From: Diplolepis rosae
Taxonomy: Eukaryota > Arthropoda > Insecta > Hymenoptera > Diplolepididae
DNA: 64,000 bases
Direction: 5' to 3'
NCBI GenBank assembly: GCA_030998225.1
Contig: JAPYXD010000308.1
Coordinates: 3,234,001-3,298,000, forward strand
Of this stretch, positions 1-11,111 are shown in pieces. Under the pieces are notes generated by a model that saw nothing but the letters and a program-made list of their open reading frames with translations, was not told where the DNA came from and made no database searches. The position numbers and the translations under genes are program-made. Within the stretch, counting starts at the first letter, position 1. The number at the start of each line of letters is the position of its first letter.

Positions 1-8
1 TTGTATAT

Positions 9-259
9 TGTTTTTAATGAAATTGCGCTGGTTTTACTAACGGATCATACTTTATTGTTATGCAGAATACAATGAGAAAACTTAGGTTAAATACTTGCAG
101 TGTGATATTACATCTTACTAGTTCGCCGGTTGTATTGCGACTGACTTCTTTCTGGGAAGCGACACGCGCGCCACGCGTAACAGTGATCCCAACCATGCGA
201 AATTCGATACAAGCGGTCGATTCAAACCTTCTGACCGGATAGAACCCCGGTACTCGACA
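9..259 (-). repeat. BEL-1 3' LTR
   Basis: 251-bp long terminal repeat. On the + strand it begins TGTTTTTAATG and ends ACTCGACA, so on the element strand it starts TG and ends CA. A G-rich run on the minus strand just inside it (about 261-270) is the likely polypurine tract. It differs from the 5' LTR at one position near 118 (C here, A there). Confidence 0.92.
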
Positions 260-273
260 TACCGCCCACCAAA

Positions 274-1222
274 TTAGCACAGATAATTTTTATCGCCGTT
301 AGAGGGTACCGGCGATTTACAAAGTTTTACGATTGATCGCTTAAGTTTACCGCCGGAGGTTCGTACAGTTGCAACTCTAACCAAACCATCAGTGCCCGGA
401 TGTAGTTCGACGACCCGACCGAGCTTCCATTTGAGCGGCGGAAGATTGTCTTCTCTCACAATCACTAAATCGTCGATCTTTAGGCTTTCTTGAGGTGTCT
501 GCCACTTGGTACGGCTTTGAAGCGTATTGATATACTCCGTCGCCCACCGTTTCCAAAAACCTTGGAGTGTTCGTTGAATCAATTGCCAGCGATCCAGTCG
601 ATTTGTTGAAATCTCAGTTACATCGACATCAGGGAGACTCGTTAACGATTCTCCGATTAAGAAATGTGCCGGCGTGCGTGGCTGGAGATCCATGGGATCG
701 GATGACATCGCGGAGAGAGGCCTCGAATTCAAACAAGCTTCTATTTGCGTCAGAGCAGTGGAGAGCTCTTCAAACGTGAAGAGAGTGTTTCCCATGACTC
801 GCTTGAGATGGTACTTGCATGATTTCACCCCCGCTTCCCATAAACCTCCCATGTGCAGAGAGCTGGGGAAGGGGGATAAATTTCCATTCAATGTTTTCGT
901 TTGCGAATAGATCTCCGATGCTTTCGTCCACCTGTCCTCGAACAAATTCATATACCTCCTTCATTTCGCGATTCGCGCCGACAAAATTTGTTCCGTTATC
1001 ACTACATATGATACGGGGTCTTTCGCGCCGACTTACGAAGCGGCGAAGCGCGGCGATGAATGCCTCGGTCGTCAACTCGCTCGTCACCTCGAGATGAATG
1101 GTCTTTGTTGAGTAGCAAACAAATAGAGCGATGTATGATTTATTTGTTTTGCGTCCGCGACCTTTGTTTACCAACAGGCGTGGCACACTTGTCGTGCTAA
1201 GTCTCGACCCTTGAGAGGCCAA
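274..1222 (-). pseudogene. BEL-1 integrase and DUF5641-like C-terminus (broken)
   Basis: Minus-strand remains of the BEL integrase. One frame (770-1222) carries the core from KGRGRKTNKSYIALFVC through the second catalytic Asp in CSDNGTNFVG. After a frame change near 860-880, the frame 274-951 carries the third catalytic residue in GGLWEAGVKS and then the DUF5641-type tail ending near LHPGTDGLVRVATVRT. The link from the zinc-binding block (CHAC, about 1174-1185) to KGRGRKT is about 35 residues shorter than in BEL-2. The block with the first catalytic Asp (GVDYCGP in BEL-2) is missing. Loss of that Asp plus the frameshift makes the enzyme inactive. The start and stop of each fragment are set by frame breaks, not by real gene ends. 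Confidence 0.85.
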
Positions 1223-3249
1223 TACTTCTGTCTGATGGAAGACAAAAGCAACAATTGACTCGCATGTAACAAACGTCGATGCTCTCGCTCGAATAAAAGT
1301 CTTGAAATACGGTTTCCAGCTGGCAAAATAATTGGATGCTTACGCTCGAATGGCAACGACGCGTGTTGCAATCGACCGCCCACCCTAAGGACCTCATATT
1401 CGTCGAGAAACGGGTGCAGTTGTATGAGTTTACTGGAATTCCTCAAGATACGGCTCATCTTTAACGCCGAGATTTCCACCTTGAATTGATACGCTTGGGT
1501 ATGCTTAACAATTCGTCGATGGGAATCCTGCATCTCTTCCACTGATAGTCGACCAAGAGCTTGCTCCATGGATCGTTTCTTGAGATTCGAGATGAATCTC
1601 AGGCAATATGCCAATGTTTGCTCAATTCTTGTAAGCGAAGAGAACTTATCGATGACCTCTTGGATTGTATGATGCTCCTCGCTGACGAGATGGCACGTCG
1701 GAGCAGCCTTGCGCTCTTCTGTTTCGATTATCCCGATGATTTCGGGTGATGGCTGGTACCCAGCGTCACGCTGCAGGGTGGAGAATTTTTCCTTAAGCCA
1801 TGAAGGCCCTGACCACCATAGTTCGGAGTCCTTGAGACTGCGTGGGCTCGTCCCACGAGATATCAAGTCAGCTGGGTTTTCTTCGCCTCTAACGTGATTC
1901 CAAAGTCCTGCTGGAACCCTTTGGATGATCTCGGAGACTTGATTGGCAACGAATGTCTTCCAACGAGATACACTACCGCGAATCCAGCAAAGTGCAACCG
2001 TTGAGTCAGACCATGCTTGCACACCGTCGATTCGCCCTCTCAGAGTAATCTGAATGCCGGCAAATAATCGCGCCAGCAGGACTGTGCTGCATAAGTCCAA
2101 TCTCGGTATCTACATTACTTTGATCGGCGCAACTCGGGATTTTGAGCATAACAATCTTGCGGTGAGAGCTCCGTTTTCGTCCTCGGCTTGAATATACAAG
2201 CAAGCGCCGTACGCTCGTTCCGAAGCGTCACAAAATCCTTGAAGGATTCGAATCGGCTTTTCGAAGGAGACGACTCTTCTCGGGATGAGCAGCGTTTTCA
2301 CTGCATTTAGCTCTTGTCGAAATACCTCCCATTTTTCGATGAACGTGCTTGGAAGAGTCTCGTTCCAATTGCAGTCGATGCGCCACGTTTCTTGCATCAG
2401 TAATTTGGCAGAGGTCAGGATCGGGCCAATCAATCCGAGAGGGTCGAAAAGTTTACTGATCGCAGACAATATTTGACGCTTCGTAGTTGCTGCCTCCACT
2501 TGTTGCACAGAAAACTGAAAATTGTCGTCACTCGGACTCCACTCGAGACCGAGAGTCTTTATAGTATCATTCGAGTCAATGCTGTGCGTCGAAACGTACT
2601 CTCGTTGTCCTTGAGGCAAGTAAGCCAGAATTTCTGAGTGACTCGAACACCATTTGTGCACCTCAAATCCGCCAGTTTGCGACAACGTTGTGAGTTGATG
2701 TTATAATGCGATGATGCCTTGTACGTCATCAGCCCCAGTCATAATGTCGTCAACGTACATTTCTTCAAGTATCGCTCGTGCGGTGATAGGATATTCATGT
2801 TTGGCCTGTTCTGTAAGTTGACGAACGCATTTTATGGCTAGATAAGCCGAACTCGCTTCTCCGTATGTGACTGTATTTAATCTAAATTCTTGCACGCGCT
2901 CGTCTGGAGATTCTCTCCACAATATTCTTTGATAATCGCGATCATCAGGATGCACGATTATTTGTCGGTAAATATTGCGCAAGTCTCCAGTCAACGCGAT
3001 ATTATGTAATCGAAAGCGCACGACTATCTCTATCTGAGTACTTTGCAAAGTCGGTCCTACATGAAGGATGTCGTTCAGAGATAGCCCGGAGTCGGTTTTA
3101 CTGGACGCGTCGAATACTGTGCGAAGTTTTGTGCTGCTACTTGATTCCTTGATCACACCGTGATGCGGTAGGTAAACTACTGGACATTCGGTATCTTGTG
3201 CGACGTCGCTCGCTAGTGACATATGACCCAGCTCCTGATATTCGCACAT
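1168..3249 (-). pseudogene. BEL-1 reverse transcriptase, RNase H and integrase zinc domain (stops)
   Basis: A single minus-strand frame interrupted by stops at 2701-2703 (TAA) and 2110-2112 (TAG). It starts with the RT palm (VFDASSKT, then LTGDLRNIYRQI) and reaches the catalytic YVDD at 2747-2758. The connection/RNase H part (Peptidase_A17-type block, FDPLGLIGPI; then FCDASERAYGACLY and the WSDSTVALCWI block) follows. It closes with the HHCC-type zinc-binding region of integrase (H near LLHASQ, CHAC at the end). The RT catalytic residues look intact, unlike in BEL-2. The stops lie at positions normally occupied by sense codons in this family, so they are mutations rather than gene boundaries. 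Confidence 0.88.
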
Positions 3250-3282
3250 AAACTGTATGTACCGTTCTCATAATGTTTGCTT

Positions 3283-4190
3283 CTACGCGAAACGACGTTC
3301 TAGTTGTGTCAATCGTCTACTCGCAATCTCTCGCGAAAGACCCAATTGACTCGGATTCTCGCGAAATGGCAGTCGCACCACGAAACGTCCCTCATTGTCG
3401 CGAACTGTCGTTTGCTCGAAAAACTCTTCGCATTGTTGCTTGTCCGGGGAAAGCATTCGATTTAACTTGAATTGTACGGTTTCGATTTCCCAGAATCTCT
3501 CGAGATTGTTGTTCAACGTTTCGCAATGCTCTAATGAGAAGTTCAAGGTCGCGATTGTGCTGCGAGTGCAAGTTAAACTCGTCGCATGATCGAGCGTCAT
3601 GGATCCCGCGATTACCCACCCGCGCTTCGTGTTTTGCAGCAATGGGCGATTTTCTCGGCTTCCAATAATTCGAAAAAGAATTCTGCGCCTACCAGCATGT
3701 CGATCGCACTTGATTTGTGAAACTCGATATCCGCGAGCTTGACGTTTGACGGAATTTGTGGCGCGTTTCGATCTATTTCCACCGATGGCAAATTTTTTGT
3801 AATCGTCGGTACGACAAAACAAAGAACTTTCACACAATAATTCGGGTGTCTCGACTGTAGAACAATATTGCAACTCTGAGAGATTTTACTCTCCATTGCG
3901 TTCAGCCCTGTGATAATTTCCGATGTCTTATTCCTTTTTACATCTAACTTAGTGCACGCCGACTGCGTAACAAAGTTCGCTTCACTTGCACTGTCTAAAA
4001 TGATACGTATTGCGACGCTGGAACCATTGGCACGTGCTGCGTTGACTACCGCTGTGGCCATGATGACGTGTTGCCTCTTGAGATCGTTTGATGCGTAATG
4101 AACCGAGACGTTACTCAATTTGTTGTTTGAATGGCAATCCGTGTGCTTGCCGTTATCTTCTTCCTTCGGGTCCGGTAGATGTAGCAAAGT
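3283..4190 (-). pseudogene. BEL-1 aspartic protease and start of pol (frameshifted)
   Basis: DUF1758-type retroviral-like aspartic protease. It is read first in one minus frame (within 3612-4370), with the active-site motif IILDSASEANF near 4000. After a frame change near 3650 it continues in the 3283-3873 frame with KRGWVIAG, ERFWEIE and RDNEGRFVVRLPF, the spacer that normally leads into the RT. Stops TAG at 3283-3285 and TGA at about 3262-3264 separate it from the RT segment, although the frame is the same. The protease catalytic triad is Asp-Ser-Ala here (usually DSG or DSA in BEL elements). The order gag, protease, RT and the absence of a separate env gene are typical of BEL/Pao. Confidence 0.82.
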
Positions 4191-5355
4191 GTTATGCCGC
4201 TGTGAACATTCTCTGCAGGATTCCATTCGGCATGACTTGAAACAAAAAATTTTCTCCTTTGCATAGAAAACATTTACCGGCTCTCGCTGAAATCGTAAGC
4301 GTTGTTGCTTTCTCGCTTTTTGCTGATTTTTCTTTGCCGTAAAGCTTTGCTTGCTGCTTCTCGGACACACTCTTGCTCATAACGTCCTTCTGTTTGGATC
4401 TGGCTTCGATGCGTTCGAGGATTTGACATCGCGATTGCAGAAAGTCAGTTAGCTTGTCCAACGTTGCCTCAGCTGCATTTCCGCTCTGCTCCCACGCTCA
4501 AAGCGTCACGACGTCGAGTTTTGATTCGATCATATAAATGATTAGCTCGCCCCAAGAATCTGTCGTTAATTCCATCGATTTTAAGATTCTTAAATGCTTT
4601 TGCGTATAGTCGACCAATTCTCGGATGGCACTCGAAGATTCCTTCGCTACCTGTGGCATTGTGAAAAGGCACTGAATGTGTTTCTTTTTTATGGCCCTTG
4701 GATCTTCATACCGCATTGTCAGCAGCTCCCAAGCAATCGTATAATTCCCATCTGTCAACTCGATTGACTCGATGAGTTTTGCAGCAGCTCCTGAGAGAGA
4801 CGTCGTCAGATACTGAAACTTCTGAACGCGAGGAATAGTTTCGTTTTTGTGTAGCAGTGATTGGAATGTTTCCGAAAAACATTTCCACTCTTCCATGCGA
4901 CCATCGAACGTCGGAAGCCTGACAACCGGTAACCTTACATTCGAGTCGTTACGTGCCATGCCCTCTTCCTCCGTGAATCGGCGTAGCAACTCAGTTTGTT
5001 GTGAGATGAGCTGTGCAATGGCGTCGTTGCTCGCCGTCGCTGCTTGTGAATCAGCACCACCACCATTATCGCCGAGCCGTCGCATAATCCCATTTTGTTG
5101 CTGTAAGACGCGCGCCAACACCTCATCGCTAAACGATGAACGCGCTTCGGCTTGCATTACTGACACACTTGCTAACATTTCTTTCAATAATATTTTCAGA
5201 TTGAGATACCTGTCTTCGAAGCCCTCTTCCTCCGTTGCTTCGGCGACTGACGGCTCGCCAACTTGGATGGCGACTATTTTCCGTTGCACGTCGTCGAATT
5301 GACAGCGTATATCTTCCAACTTCACTAAATACACCTCGATTCTTTCCCTTGACAT
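4190..5355 (-). pseudogene. BEL-1 gag (DUF1759-like) with zinc knuckle
   Basis: The first ORF of the element begins with ATG at 5355 (MSRERIEVYLVKLEDI), 187 bp inside the 5' LTR. It runs 285 codons to an in-frame TGA at 4498-4500, then continues in the same frame to about 4192. The central part (PVVRLPTFDGRMEEWKCF, then KFQYLTTSLSGAAAKLI and AWELLTMRYEDPR) is the DUF1759 Gag domain of BEL/Pao elements. It would form the particle and bind the element RNA. A cysteine-rich knuckle (CRECSQRHNTLLH) follows in the neighbouring frame, so a frameshift lies near 4230-4370. It also has an N-terminal coiled-coil-like segment. Product non-functional because of the stop. Confidence 0.87.
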
Positions 5356-5522
5356 TTGCTGTCCAGAATTTCACTCGTTATTGATCTTTCTTTCGAACTT
5401 TGTCACTTTGGCTTTTATCGTACCACGTTGCTTGCGTAAAGCCTTCATCTTGTATTTCGCCGCTTCTCGGTAGCGTTGTCTCGTGGACTGTATTTCTCAA
5501 CCGTTCACTTATTTTCTCACTA

Positions 5523-5541
5523 TCCGGCTCTAACGGACCAA
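5523..5541 (-). other. BEL-1 primer-binding site
   Basis: Directly next to the 5' LTR on the element strand stands TGGTCCGTTAGAGCCGGAT. TGG is the expected complement of a tRNA CCA end. The distal part, complementary to ATCCGGCTC, resembles the T-arm end of insect tRNA-Tyr; the primer identity is an inference from memory. Confidence 0.6.
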
Positions 5542-5792
5542 TGTTTTTAATGAAATTGCGCTGGTTTTACTAACGGATCATACTTTATTGTTATGCAGAA
5601 TACAATGAGAAAACTTAGGTTAAATACTTGCAGTGTGATATTACATCTTAATAGTTCGCCGGTTGTATTGCGACTGACTTCTTTCTGGGAAGCGACACGC
5701 GCGCCACGCGTAACAGTGATCCCAACCATGCGAAATTCGATACAAGCGGTCGATTCAAACCTTCTGACCGGATAGAACCCCGGTACTCGACA
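5542..5792 (-). repeat. BEL-1 5' LTR
   Basis: The 251-bp copy at the 5' side of the minus-strand element. It should hold the promoter and polyadenylation signal of BEL-1. It has one substitution relative to the LTR at 9-259. Confidence 0.92.
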
Positions 5793-6381
5793 TATTTATT
5801 AATTCTTTACGCTAGTTTTTAAACTGTACTGCTCTCTTTCCAAAGCAGTTTCCGTTATGACGCCGAACAGAGAGTGCGGCTAATTCTATCTGCTGCCTCC
5901 GTGTCTAAAGAGGAATCAAGAAAATCGGAAATTAAAAATAAAATAAAATTCTTTGAATTCACTCTTAAAAAAAAACTCCGTCCTTCCGGATTCGTGTGTC
6001 TGTGTTCTGTGAAGTGCATACTTCTGAAAAGTGTTGTGGGCCTCCCTGATGGATACTGGTGTTTGTCTGTACAAGATTAGTGTTATAAAGAAATTTTTAT
6101 ATAAAAATATCATTATTTATACGTGGTTCTGGTGTGTGCCTTTGACTTCCTGATTTCAGGTCAACATATACACACTATAACCTAGGAAACGACCCTGTGC
6201 TGCGTAGTCCGTAATCATGCGTATGTTGCGACTGCTTATGTGTAGATTGTTCTGATAACGAAATACTTAAACGATGCAATATGACACTGAGATGGTAAGG
6301 GAACAAAGAATGACTGTCTGTGTGCTATGTATGATACAAAACGAATTTGATTTTTATCATTGAATTTGGTTAGCAATTTGG
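5793..6381. other. No recognisable gene
   Basis: AT-rich unique-looking sequence between BEL-1 and the 69-bp array. Short ORFs on both strands have no recognisable domain and no supporting context. Confidence 0.5.
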
Positions 6382-6690
6382 CTGTATAGCGTCTGGTACG
6401 TTATTTTAAATAAATTGTAATCAGTATATTTTACTTTAATAACTGCCTGACCGTGTAACGTCTGGCAAGTTATTCTAGACAAATTTCAATCAATATATTT
6501 TACTTTAATAATTACCTGACCCTGTAACGTCTGGCACGTTATTTTAAGTATATTTAAATCAGTATATTTTACTTTAATAACTGCCTGACCGTGTAACGTC
6601 TGGCAGGTTATTTTAAATAAATTTCAATCAATATATTTTTCTTTATTAACTGCATGACCGTGTCACGTCTGGTACGTTATTTAGAAGTAA
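6382..6690. repeat. 69-bp tandem repeat, about 4.5 copies
   Basis: Units start at about 6382, 6453, 6522, 6591 and 6660, a spacing of 69 bp after the first unit (71). Each holds a core like GTAACGTCTGGCACGTTATTTT followed by an AT-rich half and a CTGCCTGACC join. Units are about 85-90% alike. Non-coding minisatellite. Confidence 0.85.
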
Positions 6691-6929
6691 ATTATAGAAA
6701 AAATTGCGTATAATTTGTTCAATAGAGTCCTTAAATAAGTTTAAGAAATAAAAATAATTAAGATTGCACTTACTTGAAATTTATTAAAACTCTAGTTACA
6801 TAAAATGAAGTTTCGTTGGATACACCTTCCTCGTGTTACAAAGGTATTTTATAACTTGTTACTGATGTTAGGCAAAAGAAAAAACAAGTGGCGACGATCT
6901 AGAGCTAAGTCCTAAGATCTAACCTCGGA

Positions 6930-7638
6930 CACGGTGTGCCCACTCCCATAGGCCAAGTGGCGAAAGAAAAATAGTGATTGCTACGTCCCCTAGTCGCCGC
7001 TAGTGTGTCATCGAAATGAACGCCGTGCGCGGTAGACATGTTGTCACTTGTCTGCATGTTGTAACTGATTAAAATTGATTGCGATTTTAAGTGATTTTAA
7101 TGAACTTCGATCTTTAAAGTGCTAATACCTGGACTAATGTGCCAACAATCAGCAGTACTTTACTGTTCGCCCTCCAAATGAAAATAATTGTAGCTGCAAA
7201 TCGGGTAAGTCACCAATAAATTTTGTTTAGAATCTAAAATAAAACTCATAAAGGCTTGGTTTCTCGTTTTGTTCATAAAAATTAATTACGTATTATATTG
7301 CAAAACGCGGTAAGAAAGTTTGCATTAAAAAGTATTTTCGTTCTTCAATTTTAAATCCGGATTCAAGTGTCGATAAAGATAAAACTCCAGTCCCATTCAA
7401 AGCTGATTTAAGCCATGTAAAGTAACCTCAAATATAATAAAATCCTAATTTTTCCTTTTTGCATGGGAAGGCGAAAATTTCGCGCCCTTCATTTCTGTAT
7501 CTGAAGTGGAGGGGGGAGGGGTAGTTTTTGTGAAAATTAGTTCCTGCTACGTCCCCTAGATGTTGCTGATATAAATTCATTTGCCCCGCCACCATCTGTA
7601 AGTACCCCTTTGTAATACATGGGAGTGGGCACACCGTG
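6930..7638. mobile_element. 709-bp miniature inverted-repeat element with 9-bp TSD
   Basis: Perfect 20-bp terminal inverted repeats (CACGGTGTGCCCACTCCCAT at 6930-6949; its complement at 7619-7638) are flanked by a perfect 9-bp direct repeat AACCTCGGA (6921-6929 and 7639-7647). The interior has no transposase. An internal 14-bp direct repeat GCTACGTCCCCTAG occurs at 6980-6993 and 7546-7559. A 9-bp duplication suggests a Mutator-like or similar superfamily, but the termini do not decide it. Confidence 0.85.
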
Positions 7639-7647
7639 AACCTCGGA

Positions 7648-8261
7648 CTAAAGCTCCGAACTGAACTGCCTTATGAATTTTTCTGGTCCTTTTTGTGTCT
7701 AAAAACCCTCATTGGGCCCATTAGTAAGACCAAGAGAGTATGAGATTTGATAAGGTTTATCACTGTGGCCCCATATGCTCTTCAGGAGAGTGAAAATTCT
7801 TCGAAAAATGTGCTTACTATCTATTCCTACATTTGCCTATGCAATCTTATCTTAACTTCCTGCTTGGAAAATTTCATAACTATAAGGTTTTTACATAGTT
7901 CATAATTTTATATTATTTTATTCAAATCTAAAGTATTGCAAAACTTATAGAGGACGTAACATCAATATTCATTTATTATTGTAAAATTTGTTTCGAAGCC
8001 AGAACTTGAAAATTTTTTAATGAAAAATCTGAGAAAAGTAATGACAGCAAATTCAATGTTTAAAATTCGACAAATTGAGTTTTTCAGTTATTCTTGCAAA
8101 TAAAAATGTTTCGCAAACTATTTTACAGTTGGGGTTCCAATAATATTTCAGTGCGTGAAAATTTTATGATTGCTTCTCCTAAGTGAAGTAATTTAAAAAT
8201 ATACTTTACGATAGAAATTTTTTTACTAAATTTTGACAATTAAATAAACATTGAAACATAC
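7648..8261. other. No recognisable gene
   Basis: AT-rich sequence with no ORF of note and no repeat that I could see. Confidence 0.5.
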
Positions 8262-8800
8262 ACGGAGAAAAAAATCTAACTATCATAGTAGGCTGAGCTC
8301 TTCCTATTGAAGCACCGAACTTAATGTGCAAAATTGATATGAGCTTCTACCAGTATTGGCATCAACTCGTGCATTTTTAGCATGAAATGTCTTATACTAT
8401 AAAAGAGACAAGCGCATGCCATTATTGCTAGTGTCATATGCTGTCAGAGCAATATTCTCGCCTAACTACGGTTGTAAGAAACTCATCCTATTTCAGTATG
8501 AGTCTCTTACAACCGAGAGAACACGTGAGGTGCTACGTTCGAAAGTAGGCGTGGCCTAACATCTCGGTTGTAAGAGAGTTCATACTGAGATAGGATGGGT
8601 TTCTTGTAATCACAGTAAGGCGAAATTCGAACTATTTTCGCAAGACACAACTGCTCTAAAAGCATGAAACTTAGTACTTTTTTAAAATAAAGGGATTCCT
8701 GTTTAAAATGTATGATTTGCTCACGAGGATAGCAAGAACGAAACATGCTACAAAAGCATGACTAGTGTTCTTACCATTATAGTCAGATTTTTTTCTCCGT
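8262..8800. mobile_element. 539-bp ACGGAG-ended inverted-repeat element
   Basis: 22-bp terminal inverted repeats (left 8262-8283, right 8779-8800) with one mismatch begin ACGGAGAAAAAAATCT. Inside, a second inverted repeat of about 50 bp (8466-8515 against 8563-8612, built on CGGTTGTAAGA) forms a strong hairpin. Flanking bases (left ..aacatac, right ctagaat..) show no clear target duplication. The termini resemble those of the element at 45643-47100, so both may belong to one family. No transposase inside. Confidence 0.72.
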
Positions 8801-8865
8801 CTAGAATGAAAATATTCCGCGAACAACTGCGAATCGCTGAAACCGTGTACAAGAAAACAGAATAA

Positions 8866-10335
8866 ATGATGTAGACTCTGATGATGAAATCAGTCAAAAA
8901 AGTGATAATGTTGATTTTAATATGGACGAAGAGGTACATTTTATTTTTATAATCTAGAATATATGTAAAGATGTTTATGTCAAGTTGATAGGATTCTTCA
9001 ATAACAGTTTTAAAAAAGCTTTGAAACAATATTTGCTATAAAGTTTTGTTTTTTAATTTAATATAATATTATGCACTACCGTCGATTTTCGAAAATTTCA
9101 ATAACGCATCTACATAAAGTTCTGAGCGTTCATTAAACGCTGAAAATATGTTTCTTTAAAATGAAATAATTAGCTTTTGCCCTAATATATTAAACGTAGC
9201 GTAAATTTTCCATAAGATTGTATATCAAAGGACCCTGAAAATATGTATCATGGAAAATTTGGAGTTCGAAAAAAGTTCTTTTTATGATTCGATGAACGGT
9301 CAGAACTTTATGTTACATCTTAAAATGAGTCGATTTCAAAACTGAAAATAAGTTTTCATCTCTACAGTGCAGTCTGCTGGTGAAGTATGCTGAAGTATGC
9401 TGGCTAGTGCATTAAAGGTTATGAATGAACAATTAAAAGATGATAAAGGTGTTAAGGGTTCAACTATCGCTGCAACGATGCCCTTTTTTATATCGCGAAT
9501 AGATTGATAACAGATTATTTGCATATTATTTGTAAAGAAGTCAAGCTAGCATTACTATCATATTGGTCTGAATCGCAATTTCAAGGAGAACCTTTTTATT
9601 TATCTAAAAAAATGCGAAAGGAAATTGATCAAGAGCTCTCAACAGTTTTTCCACCCGATGAAGTAACAAGAACACCACGGACTTCGACTAATTTGAGATT
9701 TTGGAAAGCTGCGGAATTAAAATTTTTTAAATTAATTTATGGACCCATTTTGTTGAGAGACAGACTACCTGGAAAATACTATCAACATTATCTATTATTT
9801 ATGCATTCCATCAGAATTTTGTTAAAATTAAGAATTTTTAGGGACTAAGTTATTCTGACCGATACCTTATTATATCTTTTTGTGTCAGACATGTAAATTC
9901 TTTATTCTAAGAGGTATATGAGTTTTAACGTTCATGAGTTGCGACATTAAGGTAATTATATATTATTGTGGTGACCAATTTGGTCATTTTCAACATTCCC
10001 TTTCGAGGACGGTAATGGATACCTATGTAATACGCATTAAACACTGACCAAACAAAGTCGACGTAGAATTATTCAATACCATGAGATTATTAAACGCGTT
10101 TCAGATTCTAAAATATATGCAAGACATATATCCTTCAATACATCGTGACAATATTGTAAGTCAACCTCTTGGGCCATACAAATCACGTGTATTAAATCCC
10201 AATGAAATTGATGCTTTAAGAAATGCGAACTTATCACATGCATTTACTAAGGAAAGTAACACGATCTTTATATACCATAGAATTAAAATTGGAAAGATAA
10301 CAATTTATTTCCGAACTATATACGAGGCAAACTAA
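8866..10335 (+). pseudogene. Decayed transposon-derived protein, CACTA/EnSpm-like context (tentative)
   Basis: Three pieces look like remnants of one transposon protein. (1) At 8866-8935 a short acidic segment (VDSDDEISQKSDNVDF) lies between a possible acceptor ending ..aaaacag and a donor GAG|GTACAT. (2) At 9504-9848 a 114-codon ORF carries RFWKAAELKFFKLIYGP and YYQHYLLFMHSIRILL. This pattern recalls the block downstream of the transposase core in CACTA/EnSpm-like insect proteins (E-F-R-x-F-L-L-Y-x-G-P-x-V-L ... H-x-A-I-R-I-L). (3) At about 9915-10000 a segment MSFNVHELRH fits the next conserved block but is broken by stops, and 10081-10335 is an open remnant beyond it. The piece at 9504 starts at a non-unique ATG. 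Function lost; family assignment is from memory only. Confidence 0.45.
9112..9315. repeat. About 200-bp imperfect hairpin (small foldback)
   Basis: Left ACATAAAGTTCTGAGCGTTC (from about 9112) is matched in inverted form by the segment ending near 9315 (GAACGGTCAGAACTTTATGT). It lies between two pieces of the decayed transposon protein and may be a small insertion in it. The inner part also recalls the arm of the foldback at 35744-37490. Confidence 0.5.
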
Positions 10336-10339
10336 ACGT

Positions 10340-10610
10340 GATAATCATACTATTGTTTGGAATAACAACACTTCTTATCGTGTGATCAGATTTATCATTT
10401 CAATGAATAATTCTTTATACACTATAGTTTAACAGCTCGTGATAACAAGAGATACCCCAGACATCAAACCAATTCGCGAATCTTATTGTATTTGTGTACA
10501 CGTAATTCCTGTGGAAGCTATTGAGGCAAAAATAGTTCGAGTAATGAATTATGTATGTACAAGTATTTTCGTGCCTCTTTTTTTGAAGATTTATTTTCTC
10601 CAGACTTCAA
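10340..10610. other. No recognisable feature
   Basis: AT-rich; nothing supportable on either strand. Confidence 0.45.
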
Positions 10611-11103
10611 TGATATAGAAGTTTGAGACGTCTAAAACCCAAACTTGTGACGAATTGTAAGACGAAATATTAAAATAAATTCTTATAAAAGACGGAAATT
10701 TATACCTAAATCAAGTAACGAAAAAATACAATAGAAGCAACAAATAGGACCTCTATAAACCGAAGGACTTTTATACCTCAGTCCGGGATGAAATTTAAAT
10801 GCATAGAACCCTTCGGACAGACGAAAATTTTATGACTTAGAGGTTAATGAAAAATGTTCGTAAAAAACTCTTCTCATATTTTATACCTACATGTGAGAAG
10901 TCCGCAAAGATTGCATATATGCTTTAAGCCGACTCGTCCCAAATTTTGTCGGCCAGCTCGAAGCCGAACCCAAAAGCAGGTAGTGGGTCATGACAATAGA
11001 GGCAATAAACCGCACGTGCGGCTTACTCTCAATTTAAAATTGATCTTATCCTTAATTAACCCATGGGATTGAACATCATTGAAATTTTTCGCGAAAAATG
11101 TCT
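10611..11103. repeat. Outer inverted repeat, left arm
   Basis: About 490 bp whose reverse complement recurs at 31309-31764. The outermost shared bases are TGATATAGAAGTTTGAGACG; the best conserved stretch is around GTAGTGGGTCATGACAATAG (about 10980). The arms differ by many substitutions and small indels. They bracket 20 kb that holds the hAT-like foldback, the PLE composite and the hAT transposase pseudogene. This is most simply an old foldback element into which the others inserted. Confidence 0.75.
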
Positions 11104-11111
11104 TATGAGTG

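Larger units (their letters stand above)
9..5792 (-). mobile_element. BEL-1: BEL/Pao LTR retrotransposon, decayed coding region
   Basis: A complete-length LTR retrotransposon lies on the minus strand. Two 251-bp direct repeats (9-259 and 5542-5792) enclose gag, aspartic protease, reverse transcriptase, RNase H, integrase and a C-terminal DUF5641-like block, in the usual BEL/Pao order. The LTRs differ by one base in my alignment, which suggests a recent insertion. The flanking 5 bases (tatat at 4-8, tattt at 5793-5797) match at 4 of 5, a plausible imperfect target duplication. The internal region has at least six in-frame stops, three or more frame changes and a deletion in integrase, so this copy cannot make its own proteins. 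A related copy would have had to supply them, or the LTRs were homogenised later. Confidence 0.93.
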
